Assembly (NCBI GenBank): GCA_022885665.1
Contig: JAGQDJ010000006.1
Span: 186,001 to 250,000 of the forward strand
Source: Triops longicaudatus
Lineage: Eukaryota > Arthropoda > Branchiopoda > Notostraca > Triopsidae
DNA length: 64,000 nucleotides
Direction: 5' to 3'
A program made the translations under genes and the position numbers. Numbering within the stretch: position 1 is the stretch's first letter; every line of letters starts with the position of its first letter. The notes beneath the pieces are model-generated. The model worked only from the letters and a program-made list of their open reading frames with translations. It was not told the DNA's origin and made no database searches. Of the stretch, positions 1-9,818 are shown in pieces.

Positions 1-1610
1 TTCAAGCTATTGGCGTTATTCTTCGGACATTTTCGATATTCAAATATTTTCAGTGAGACCTCAAAAACGCCGGTTCAAAAATGACTCTAAATATGATTAA
101 ACTTGGACATCATTCGATGTGACGAGGAACACAGTCTGTAGTTCATAGAACACAAGCCTGTTTTCAAAAACAAGAGAAATGTCGGTGATAATGACTAAAC
201 TGAGTTAACGAGTTACATGGAATCTACAGACATCTGATGCATTTTCTTAAAAATTAAAGATACGCCCCCCACCAAAAAATAGCTTCTGCATCAAATTTAA
301 ATTCTTACTAAACAAGTACATCTGTACACGTTTGGAATATGGCAAGTTTCATGCTAACTAAACAATTTTTATAATTTATAGTAACAAGAGGACTTCACTG
401 ATTAATGTGTGAAACTATTTATTCTTCTAAGTAAGACTTTCTTATTAGGTTTACGACATATATTTTGTTGTATTCCATTGATATGGAAAATTACGCTCTC
501 GACGCATTTATTTAAACACTGCGAACAAGAATGGGGCACAGATAGTGCAGTGACTAGGATTCGGAGGTGGGGTGAGGCCCTCTAAGCACAGACTTCCGGA
601 CAGACTGAAGCAAATACGATTGCAATTATTCGGTCAAGCAGAAACACTAAAATTTTGGCAACTTTCTAGCAGATTCTTCAACACGGCTAAAATAAAATAT
701 GAGGAAAATATACAATACTGTGGAAAATTATAACATTTTTACTGCTTCAAGACTGTAGTTTTTTCTCTATATAAAATGAAATAGTTTTCCGTGAAACCTG
801 TTTTTTAAGCGTTTTCTGTATTTTTTTATTCGAAGGTCGCTCGTTAATTGCAACAATTCCTCATGCACGACCGAGTTACACAATAATCCATTTCGACTAT
901 ACCTTCCTTCTTACATTAACAGTCCTATTCCTACAACAGTGTGTATGAAGCGGTTTGCTCTCCCTCTTTCTCTTACACCACTTATACCACCTATACGTGT
1001 TTTAATTAAAATGTATGGTCAGGGCTACAATTATGTAAACTATAGAGCCAGTCTATTCTAGGTGCTTTTTTAATAACTTTACCCTAGAGCCAGATAATGA
1101 AAAAAGAAAACTACCCTTAATGCGAAACTGCTATCAAGACAACGGTAAGTAAATTACTGCTGTAGCAAAAAGAAAACGTAACCATTTCTGCCATTAGTTT
1201 TTGATTTAGGCCTGTCTCTCTAACAGCGTCTTTACTTTCTGGTACTAATGTTTAAATCCAAGTTAGGACCAACATTTAAGCTCCAAGTTCCTAATGATAA
1301 TAAGAATCTAATTCGCAAATCATATCAAAAAGAAAATTTATGAAATTATGACATATTTATTAAATCAAAAATTCAAAATTAAATCAGATGTCACATTTTC
1401 ATTCTACTATTGCACGTTGCACAGAACAAGTAAAGTTATGCATCGCCTTTGGGGAACTTTTTCACAGCATATCACGTTTTGGCTCACGAAACAATCCGCG
1501 AAATTTGTGCTTACCTACATCCAATCATGTTACACCACGAAACGAAGTGTTAAATGAAGAATGCATTCAAACACGAATGTTGAAAACTTCTAGAAAGGAG
1601 CGTCTCGTTA
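1..1610. other. Intergenic DNA, no gene seen
   Basis: AT-rich sequence with only short, non-conserved reading frames. A TTTATT at 1356-1361 reads AATAAA on the minus strand and could be the poly(A) signal of the minus-strand gene that stops at 1611. I see nothing else I can support here. Confidence 0.6.
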
Positions 1611-2648
1611 CTAACCTTTGATGTGAAATAGCCGTTGTCGCCTTGGAAAGGGTCTCAAGCGAGGTAAAGTCCCATACAGCGACAATTTACGATGACGCTG
1701 GTGCAAGGCCAGTATTTGCTGGTGGGTTGGACCGTAGGAGTCTGGTGGTAACGAACTGGGTTCGTAGCTATCGCCAACCGTCGTGTTGTCATCCTGGAGT
1801 GGAGTCGACGTCTTCAATGACACCATGCGTAAATCGCGGCGACCCATGACTCGACCGGTTTGATCAAATGCGTTAGTTCCGGTTGGGTTCGTACTAAGAA
1901 CAATGGCTCGCTTCACACTCGCACTATCTGCGCGTGTTCGGGTCACATTTGTGCTCGAATTCCATTCGACGAAACCCCCTTCCGAGTCCGAATCTGTAGT
2001 AGTGTCCAGTTCGAACACCGACAGTTTGTGGTCACCATCCCGTACGAAATGAAAGTCCTGGTAACGAGGCGAATAGCAATACAAGCCTGAACCTGAAAAT
2101 TCACTCGGGGGCTGAGAGCGATGAGTCCCTCGACTACTTTGTCCAGCAGGACTTGGATGTTCCCAGTAATTTGACAAGTTTAATGGCGCTGATCTGCGCT
2201 TCTCGGTCCAATTTGTCTGACTTTGACATTGGATAGATTGCTGTCGACGAACCAAGTCCGGCGGCGGAACTTGTTGCGCACACTGTTGCACTTGAGCCTC
2301 AGCTGATTGCAGTGTGTTGTGGGGTTCTTCGACACGTAATTGCGATTTGTCTTTGACCAGACGGAAAGCATTCCACACTCGGCTGCGCTTATTACTTTTG
2401 CTCCCCTTTTCCTCTTGTTTCGAAGGGGTATTCACTTTGATGACCGATTCGCAAGCCAACAAAGGGGCCGGAAATGGTGTATTGGTGTCTTCCCGGGTAA
2501 CTACTAGCGCACTCGACGTCGACGGTTCCCCGTCAGCGGCGCCGCCGTCTTCAGCCGCGCTGCTAGGCGCTCTTTGCTCCGAGGCGGAACGCGAACGTGT
2601 TTTCTGAAAAGTTCGATGGAGCACTGAAGATACTAAAAACGTCTTCAT
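1611..2648 (-). CDS. Uncharacterised protein, 345 codons, single exon or terminal exon
   Basis: An uninterrupted frame of 345 codons that starts with ATG and ends with a stop. I do not recognise the family. The protein is rich in Ser, Arg, Gln and Pro and looks mostly disordered. There is an acidic Ser/Thr patch near residue 215 (DTTTDSDSEGG) and several basic stretches (KSNKRSRVWNAF near residue 85). The last 20 residues are strongly basic (RPFPRRQRLFHIKG). I see no signal peptide or membrane segment. The region is richer in GC than its surroundings and the composition looks coding, which supports a real gene. It could be the last exon of a longer gene whose earlier exons lie above 2648, but the ATG is compatible with a complete product. 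Frames on the opposite strand over the same bases are shadows. Confidence 0.6.
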   Translation of the reverse strand: MKTFLVSSVLHRTFQKTRSRSASEQRAPSSAAEDGGAADGEPSTSSALVVTREDTNTPFPAPLLACESVIKVNTPSKQEEKGSKSNKRSRVWNAFRLVKDKSQLRVEEPHNTLQSAEAQVQQCAQQVPPPDLVRRQQSIQCQSQTNWTEKRRSAPLNLSNYWEHPSPAGQSSRGTHRSQPPSEFSGSGLYCYSPRYQDFHFVRDGDHKLSVFELDTTTDSDSEGGFVEWNSSTNVTRTRADSASVKRAIVLSTNPTGTNAFDQTGRVMGRRDLRMVSLKTSTPLQDDNTTVGDSYEPSSLPPDSYGPTHQQILALHQRHRKLSLYGTLPRLRPFPRRQRLFHIKG

Positions 2649-4638
2649 TGTTTCAATTATTAACGCGCGACCTTCTTTAAGAATGTTACAATGCGCAGGT
2701 GAGACGTATTCTTATTAGCATAGGAACGTTATCATTGAGTTTTCTATTTGCAAAAGTACAAACTCGTTTGAATTTCACGTAGTTTCCGAATTGAAAAGTC
2801 TCCTGTAGTGGAGGCTAGGGTATCATGCTGGTTAACAGGTTTCAGGCTTTAAAATTGGTGTACCTTCCCTCAATCAATCTCATGATAGATAATGGCTTGC
2901 TAAGGGGTGGCTAATTATAACCCGCAGGACAGGAAAGTCGATCATATACCAAGAGGACGTTTTTTTCTGACACTCAACCGTGCACTAGAATGATATGGTG
3001 GATGTCTTCAGGGAAGAGGTTTGAATATGTCTACAATGCATCTTGGCGCGATGCTCTGGACACTCCAAAAAACGTGCCTGTACATTCGTAATTTGTGGCT
3101 TGAAAGATGCAGTGTTACCACTAAGGATGTCACGGTATGGCAAAAGTCGCAAAAAAACTTGAAGGACTAGTTAACGACTGTTAACATTCCATTTGGGAAA
3201 ATTATTTATGCACCAACTTTTACCAGCAGACACTGTCACGACTCCGGTATGGCCTCCCACATGTTGTGAGGAGCACTTACAGCAGTGTACTAAACACGAG
3301 CACGAGTACAAACGTTACCTAAACTAAAAAGCCGTAAGGAACCACACCGGATTAAAAGCCTTGCAGCACTGCCGGAAGGCTTTTGACTTCTGTTGACCAC
3401 AAAAACTTCCCAGCCAGAAGCTCCGCCACCACCAGCGAAACAAACGCGCATAAGACACTACAGGATGTCCAGTATTATAGGATGACACAAATCACGATCA
3501 CATTTGGAGGTCAGAGCGCTAAATGGACTAATGATGATCGTGTACCGCAATGTCTCCGTTCTTGGTCACGGACTGTACTAAAAATTCCAATTTGTTCTGT
3601 AACTGTGTGTATCGAAAATAGGTGAACAGTTGGATAGGTAAGGTCGATCAACTGCAAAGGTTTGTTCCGAGGCTTGCACAACGACCCGAACTTGCATGAT
3701 AGTCAGGTGTCACTGCGGTGTCCAGGAGTTCCACCTTGGGAGGTTGGGCACGAAAGGCAATGTGTCGAAGCTCTGATGACAAATGAGCCATGGAAACCCG
3801 AAAATTCAAATGGAGGATGGAAATTATCTCGTACCCTCTCACCTTTCTAAGAAAACATTTCCATAAGAGACTTAAAGGTTACTAAGTTGTCCCTACAGTG
3901 CAGACAAAACTTTTGCGGTTGAACGTTAAGTTGATTGACAGCGGCAAAAATGAAAGCTCGGTCACGACTTAATGGAAGCTTCACCGGCAAAAGTCATTTC
4001 GAGCATTTCGCAATTAACTCCTTGGTGTGAATATGGTTTCTAATTGCAGACTTTGCGGATTCTACACGGTAATTCTTTTTTAGAGCAGCCTCAAAGGATC
4101 TTTCTCATTCTCGCGTCCCCTTCGCGTAAATATAAGGACTACGCTTTTTTCTATTGGGTAGTGATACTTGTTTGTATGTCGACAGTAGTAATTAACGTCT
4201 GCTCTTTCACCTTCTACTGAGCATAGGTTTTCTAAAGCCTAGACATTGCACATCCATCTCAAATTGTCTGACAATCCTAGCAACTCGATGTTTACCGCAA
4301 TTGTGTTATTGATGAACAAGAACAATTATCGTCCTACGGGTCTGAGAAACTTGTCAGTGAACACAATTCACTTGGTGTAAGTGACTGAGAAAAAATAAGG
4401 AATGTAATTGGTTGTATCTACCGAAGCTTTCTCACCGTTAAACTCCGTCCTGACACGTTAAATAGACCCATACAAGCGCCGTTGGGATTATCGCGAACAG
4501 GAAAACTCCCGCGCGGGACGAAGTCTTCGCAAGAATGCGACCAAAGCCTACCCTGGTGAGGCACTTTGGAATTACATGAGCCTGAGGCCGTCTTTAGGAA
4601 TCTAAACAAATACCAAAGCATGTCGACAAACAAGGATT
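2649..4638. other. Intergenic DNA, no gene seen
   Basis: About 2 kb between the minus-strand orphan and POP7. Short frames at 3383-3850 show no recognisable domain and no splice structure. Promoters of both flanking genes should lie here, but I cannot point to a clear core motif. Confidence 0.55.
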
Positions 4639-5058
4639 ATGGCAGAAAACGCTACTATACCTAAAAAAGAACAGTTTGTCATCGATCCTGAAGAATTGGC
4701 CTTAAGGAAACGGTTGCCCAGTAAAGGATTTTCTTTTCGACCTAATGACGTTTACATAGGAACTTACACGCAACATAAAGTGAGTCTCAGGCCCGAAAAT
4801 TTATTTTGTTTCTCAAAAACTGTGAAGAATAACTTTTGGCAAATAATGCAGGAGCAATTAACACGTTGTCAGAAGCTGATTGAAAATGGTGAAGACGTTT
4901 ACATACATGGTGTGGGGCCTGGAACAAGCATAGCCGCAAATTTAGCGTTGCAACTTCAGAAACAATACTCTACCGTCGTCAATTTGAATACTACTACGTC
5001 AACTATTTACACGCACGGTAATGACGAGCCTTATTTGTTTAATAGTAAACATGTGTAA
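4639..5058 (+). CDS. POP7: Ribonuclease P/MRP subunit p20 (Rpp20/POP7)
   Basis: Single-exon protein of 139 residues, the usual size for animal Rpp20. It is a protein subunit of nuclear RNase P and RNase MRP, which process tRNA 5' ends and pre-rRNA; known members pair with Rpp25 through an Alba-type fold. The family signatures are visible: the N-terminal RKRLPS and RPNDVYIGT segment near residues 24-44, the helix with RCQKLIENGEDVYIHGVGPG around residues 74-93, and the following AANLALQLQ helix. The C terminus has the expected Thr-rich strand (NTTTSTIYTHG). Its stop lies 107 bp before the TMEM203 start on the same strand, so the two may share a transcript or TMEM203 may have a very short promoter. 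The ATG is the first in frame and lines up with family length. Confidence 0.9.
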   Translation: MAENATIPKKEQFVIDPEELALRKRLPSKGFSFRPNDVYIGTYTQHKVSLRPENLFCFSKTVKNNFWQIMQEQLTRCQKLIENGEDVYIHGVGPGTSIAANLALQLQKQYSTVVNLNTTTSTIYTHGNDEPYLFNSKHV

Positions 5059-5165
5059 TTTTAGATAAGAATCAGCCAAATCCTAGCCAGCCCACGCCAG
5101 CCCTTCATTTTCATTTCGCCCAAGACAGAGACAAGACAAGTTAAAACAGTTTTCCGCGATAGAAA

Positions 5166-5582
5166 ATGAGTAGAACGTCGTTTTTCACATTGAAGGAAAT
5201 TGTACGATGGTTGGGAGTGACGGTCTTTGAACTATGGCTATATGTATTGGGCCTTATCATCTTTAGTGTCTTGCTCGCACTCAAAGTGGAACGATACTTG
5301 GATTCGAACTGGTGGATTATTTTTTCACCCTTATTTATAGTCGACGGTTTAAACTGTTACTTTTGTTTCATTGTGGTTTTGCGGATGTACTTGGCTCGAC
5401 AGTATAAAGCAGCGCCATTACGGGCTTTGTGGAGTTTCGTCGTTTTGGGGATGAGTTTCGTATTCAAGTTTCTGCTGTGTTTAAAGCTGGAAATGAATGT
5501 GTTACTAGAATCTACAGAAGTCACAGCCCCTGTTTTCACTATCCTTCAGCTGTTCATGATAAGGGCTTGTCAAATGCATTAA
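5166..5582 (+). CDS. TMEM203: Transmembrane protein 203
   Basis: Single-exon protein of 138 residues, near the 136 of vertebrate TMEM203. It is a four-pass endoplasmic reticulum membrane protein; mammalian work links it to ER calcium handling and to STING signalling. The N-terminal LKEIVRWLG segment followed by FELW and a hydrophobic helix ending SVLLAL is diagnostic. So are the WW-FSPLF-DGLN core near residues 40-55 and the C-terminal LLQ-like ILQLFMIRAC. Hydrophobic segments fall at about 15-37, 47-72, 83-105 and 118-135. No intron interrupts it. Its stop is only 95 bp from the stop of the convergent ATPAF2 gene, so their 3' untranslated regions probably overlap. Confidence 0.9.
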   Translation: MSRTSFFTLKEIVRWLGVTVFELWLYVLGLIIFSVLLALKVERYLDSNWWIIFSPLFIVDGLNCYFCFIVVLRMYLARQYKAAPLRALWSFVVLGMSFVFKFLLCLKLEMNVLLESTEVTAPVFTILQLFMIRACQMH

Positions 5583-5677
5583 ACTATACAGAAAGAAAAC
5601 GCAACTCGTTTTTGTTTTATCTCTTGCACTATTCATTTCAAAATGAAACTTGAGGTACTATTTACATTGGCCTAAGT

Positions 5678-7106
5678 TTAAGTCGACTTTTGCTTCGACA
5701 AAGCTGAACCGGAAGTCAGATGGACGAACAATACCGCTGCAGCTAACCGCGACTGCATTTCATGCATATCTACGTCATGGGCCCATTCCACTCTCCCCCA
5801 TTTTTTAGCCTTCGAAACCATTTTTGCATTAAGTAAATATAAAGTGGTTTTCTTAATGTCCTTACCTGATATTCGGATTCAAGTCGAGCTAAAGCCACCG
5901 CATGCTCCACTGTCAGGATTCGGTCTACGGCACCGAGCATTAGAATTGCTGATTTGATAGCTTCGGTGCCAAACATGAAACCTGAGAAAAAAAAAGAAGT
6001 TAAAATTGCGCGAACGTTCTAAATATAAAGTCAATACCAGTTACCGACCACACATCATACGAAAGCAAATGTTTCCGTAGTGTTTCGCGGGCTTGGGTGG
6101 AGATCGTGGGACCTGTTATACTAAAACTTGGCTCGATGTCTAAATTGTAACGCTCAGCAACATATTGAACTACGGGATCCCATTCAGTTTGCTGTACTGC
6201 CAACCAGTCAGACGGCTCCTGCGCACCGAAAATAACAAATTAAAGAAGAGTAATCGTTAACAAATTTTAGCTGAAATGATTTTCATTACCTCTTGACGAC
6301 AGAGTAGCGTATCGTTGTCTAAGTAAGAGAGGATATGGTTAACAAGGTCAAACTTCGTTAAACGATTCGGATTATCCAAGATCGTATTACAAAGACTGTT
6401 CTGTAAAACGAAAAAGCAAGCAATATTTTAAATAGTTTCAGACGCAGCGTGTTGACTCGATAAAACCATTACGTATCAAAAGCTTCGAATTCATGTTTTT
6501 TAATTGTACAAGTAATGCATTAATTTTTCCTTACATTAAAAATCTACTTAAACCGGAGTAAGCGAAGCTCGTTACTATATTTACGTTACAGAAGATTAGT
6601 TCTTTGCTCAAATAGACTTTTGAGATCAAATAGTTTAGTGGTCTATATTTTCGATTTTAATTTCATTTTATTTCATTGTGATGTCTCCATACCATATGCA
6701 TTGTGGAAAGTAGAATTTTATCGTGCTGGGCGTCCCATTCATTAGCTACAGCCATGGCTAAGGACTCGCTAGCCACTTTGAAAACTTGTCCAGAAGGCGT
6801 TTTCAACTTCCGTTGGTCCAAAATTATTTCGTACTCCCCGCCTGATTGGATGACCGACACCGTTTTATAAAAGCGTTTCTTCGCTCCTGCACTTGCCGCA
6901 GAAGCGGCAGGAGTAGAAGTGCATACCATTCGCTTCCATTCGGCATCAATAGTTGTTCTGGAGCTCATTTTGCTGGCGTTAGATGAAACAGCATTTCCCG
7001 TAATTAAGGACGAACTCGTTGAAGCAAAATTCCTCAATGCAGTGACAGCTTCGCTGCCCGACTGCCAAACTCCGGAGATAAGTTTGCTTGCAATATTACC
7101 GTACAT
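5678..7106 (-). CDS. ATPAF2: ATP synthase F1 complex assembly factor 2 (Atp12)
   Basis: Mitochondrial chaperone that binds the F1 alpha subunit during assembly of ATP synthase. Five exons fit by splice signal and phase: 7106-6693, 6400-6290, 6218-6038, 5981-5866 and 5809-5678, giving 317 residues. Recognisable blocks are KRFYKTVSV with LDQRKLKTPSG, the ANEWDAQ segment, STMHM joined to NSLCNTILDNP, the QTEWDPVVQYV block, WSVTG joined to FMFGTEAIKS, and EYQ joined to AKKWGRVEWAHD. These match the order in animal ATPAF2. The N-terminal ~50 residues are Ser/Ala/Thr-rich with few acids, consistent with a mitochondrial targeting peptide. Introns of 56, 56, 71 and 292 bp are typical of this window. 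The third intron is placed at G/GTATTG (6038/6037) because it keeps the conserved WSVTG block in frame; an unspliced reading would stop after a few residues. Confidence 0.92.
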
Positions 7107-7588
7107 AATTGACTGTAAAACACAAAAACGTATCTTAAGGATATTAATTTAAATAAAAATAAAAATTAGAATTTTATTCGAAGATGAAGCGACAGTAAGC
7201 ACGTTTGTAAACTGTTTTGTTGTAAGCAAAACAGAAGCTTGAGAAATATGTATTTTCAAGGAGAGACTGAAGGAATGATTTGGCCAGTATTCTTTGAACG
7301 CCATCTGTTCAAGCGCGTAAGCGAAGAGACTCGAATATGATTTTCACCCTTGTCACTGAATTTATCGCTCTAATTCAAAATAGTTTTACAAATGTGCTGA
7401 AAGCCACAGTGAAGCTCAATCACTTGTGACCAATCACTTAGAAGCTTTCGCGAAAGATTTGGCAAACAAAACTGAGTAATCGATAAAATTTTTGGATAGT
7501 AAAGTTCTGTTTCGTTGTGAGTACGGCACCTAGAACTTTTTTTTTCTGAAAATGACTTCGTTAGTGCTCAACAGCCAGCTAACGATTC

Positions 7589-7613
7589 TTTTTTTTTTGG
7601 GGGGGGGGGGGGG
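7589..7613. repeat. T10-G15 homopolymer junction
   Basis: Ten T residues run directly into fifteen G residues. A G run of this length is rare in this AT-rich spacer. It is likely length-variable and prone to sequencing error. It has no clear function here. Confidence 0.9.
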
Positions 7614-8301
7614 ACGGATAATTAATACAAGATTTACAAGTTTTCTATATCAATACACTACGTATTTTCAATAATAGTTTTTGTTACAATAACCTTTAAA
7701 ATGGGATAAGCCAATTCGCAAGCGGAAAACTTTTAAAAATTATAACTAAAAATCACCCATCAATTTTGTCATACTTTCATTAAAAATATGCAGGAAAAAT
7801 CAGTGTACAGGCATCGAGATAGCTTGCAACTTACAGTTCGCTAATACTATAAAAAGAACAATTGTTAAAACCAACAAATAAATTTTCGGAAAAGAAAATT
7901 ATTCTTGATGTCAAGTTTATGGATAGAATGAAAATTGCACAAGGTATTTTTTTTTACAATATTCAGCTGCTTATGTTAAAATCAAAGTCCCTGTTAAATG
8001 TGCATATCCATTGGAGATCCACCGTAGCCTTAATCACACTTATTTAAAAGACCTTTGACTAACATACATTTCAAATTAAATAGAACGGTAAGTTTATAAA
8101 ACACAACATCTACGAAATTCTCACCCTCATATTATCTGTGCTATAAATGGAAATTATTATGCCGAAACTAGGCTATGAGCCACAGATAACGGCAATACAT
8201 GTAAAGATGCATTTTACAATGTTTCCGTGTCACCTGTTCTTTCCCATACTAGATGTACGTGACAAGCGTTACGTTACGTTTTACTGATTAACGAATCCAT
8301 C

Positions 8302-8309
8302 TATATAAA
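8302..8309 (+). promoter_or_regulatory. TATA box of the lysozyme gene
   Basis: TATATAAA lies about 50 bp before the lysozyme ATG at 8359. A start site about 30 bp downstream would fall near 8332 and leave a leader of roughly 25-30 nt. A TATA-driven promoter fits an inducible secreted effector. Confidence 0.6.
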
Positions 8310-8358
8310 GAGAGTTCAGTAACATTATGATTAAGTGTCTTCAAACACACCACCAAAA

Positions 8359-8956
8359 ATGTCTCGTTTCGTCATTGCGTCTACTTTGGCCGTCCTTCTG
8401 GCCGGAGGCAAGTATTTTGAATTTTCTTCTCTTTTTTTCGGACACATCAACTTTTTCCTAACGACGAACTGTTGTATTATTCAGCTGTCGTGGCTCAAAT
8501 CCCCAAGGCTTGCTTGGATTGCATCTGCGAAGTTGAATCCGGATGCGTCGACCCAAGTCCTTGCTGCCGCTGGGATGTAAACTCTTATTCCTGCGGCCGC
8601 TTCCAAATTAAGGAACCTTACTGGCAAGACGCTAGCATCATGTCCGGCTACGATACCGGCAGTGGTAGGATATGATTTTATTACTTTTTTTTCAGGTGAG
8701 ACATGCTCATTACTTTCCCGTCCCTGAAACAGACTGGCAGAGCTGTACTTGCACTTACTCGTGCAGTGTCCAAACTGTCCAAGCCTACGCTGCTCGCTAC
8801 ACTACCGCTTCTCGCATTGGCCACACTCCCACTTGCGAAGATTACGCTCGTAACCACAACGGAGGTCCCAACGGTTATTCCTGCACTTGCACCGACGCTT
8901 ACTGGGCCAAGGTTCAAAGCTGTCTCAACTCCAAGCAATACGTTGAAGAAGCCTAA
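8359..8956 (+). CDS. Invertebrate-type (i-type) lysozyme
   Basis: Secreted enzyme of the destabilase family that cleaves peptidoglycan. Three exons fit by phase: 8359-8407, 8485-8664 and 8733-8956, giving 150 residues. Residues 1-21 are a signal peptide (MSRFVIASTLAVLLAG, then AVVAQ). The mature start PKACLDCICEVESGC carries the family catalytic Glu. The catalytic Asp is in CCRWDVNSYSCGRFQIK, followed by EPYW. Later blocks SCTCTYSC, CVQ-like SVQTVQAYAARY and CEDYARNHNGGPNGY are the usual i-type pattern. Intron 1 uses a GC donor (GGAG/GCAAGT), the only donor that keeps phase and completes the signal peptide. Exon 3 must use the acceptor at 8731-8732, because the earlier CAG at 8697 is out of phase. 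The Cys that usually follows YW-D is replaced by Ala (YWQDAS), so one disulfide may differ from typical members. Confidence 0.88.
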
Positions 8957-9818
8957 GAACTTGACAAGCTCCCAACTTCCCAGTGTCTATCGTGTGCAAG
9001 CTTACCTAAAAAATCTTGTAACCTTCTTATTTTAATACACCCCTGTACAGATGGCACGATAAGATAATCATTGCAAGCCTTGACTCCATTTTGCGAAACC
9101 TTTTCATATTTGAAACCCTATGCAAAAGCCGAGTGTAAGGCAAAAGAAAGGAGGAAGTTTATTGAACAGCTCTGGGTACGCGATAAAGGTCAATATCGCA
9201 AGTTGACTCATTCAAAATTATTTTCTTTTAAACTCTTATGTCTTCTGAACTCAAGTGAATGGTTACTTCTGTCCACATTATCTGAACAAAATAAGAGCAT
9301 TATAAATTCTAAATAAAGCGAACTATCGGAGTCCAAGGTTGCTCTATTGCATAGTGCGAAATAGCTCTTTATATAAAACAAAGGTAGCAAATCCTTTGCA
9401 ATGTAAGCGCGCGAGGGCGTTGAAGTTCCCAGGTGCGCAGCGAAAATCCCCAGTACGACAGGTACGAAACGCTGAAGGGGAGAGTTATAAGAATTCCGGT
9501 TTTGGGAAAGTTAATGAAAGGTGGTCGCTGGAAGAGGAAGCAGGACACACCATCTCGATAGGAGCATACATAGCCCAGCAGACCAACCAGTCATTGTTTG
9601 GACGCCGCTAGTTGCGAGCAGGTCTCCAAGTAAAAGTGTCCGAACACGGAAAATGTTCGAGTGAGCGTTCCGAATATTCAAAAGGTTCTCGCATACTCAA
9701 GCCAGCTATTTAACAAACAAGTTAACTGTGAAAATTTCATTTGCATTTTCTTTGCAAAAGTACTACAACTTGTGCGAAACGCTACCACACTCGCCATTGA
9801 ATACCAAAACCCTCCAAA
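8957..9818. other. Intergenic DNA, no gene seen
   Basis: Contains the lysozyme 3' region (an AATACA poly(A) signal variant lies near 9034) and the upstream region of the receptor gene. Frames at 9071-9611 show no recognisable domain. Confidence 0.5.

Larger units (their letters stand above)
7107..8358. other. Intergenic DNA between ATPAF2 and lysozyme
   Basis: AT-rich spacer that should hold the ATPAF2 promoter and the lysozyme promoter. It contains a homopolymer junction at 7589-7613 and a TATA box at 8302-8309, listed separately. Short frames such as 7862-8047 lack any recognisable feature. Confidence 0.55.

Noticed and set aside
8672..8732. Earlier acceptor (CAG at 8697) for lysozyme exon 3
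   Set aside because: It is in phase 0, whereas exon 2 ends in phase 1. The acceptor at 8731-8732 keeps the frame and restores the i-type block.
8681..9035. Long frames on both strands over lysozyme exon 3
   Set aside because: They are shadows of the lysozyme coding exon, with no Cys pattern or domain.
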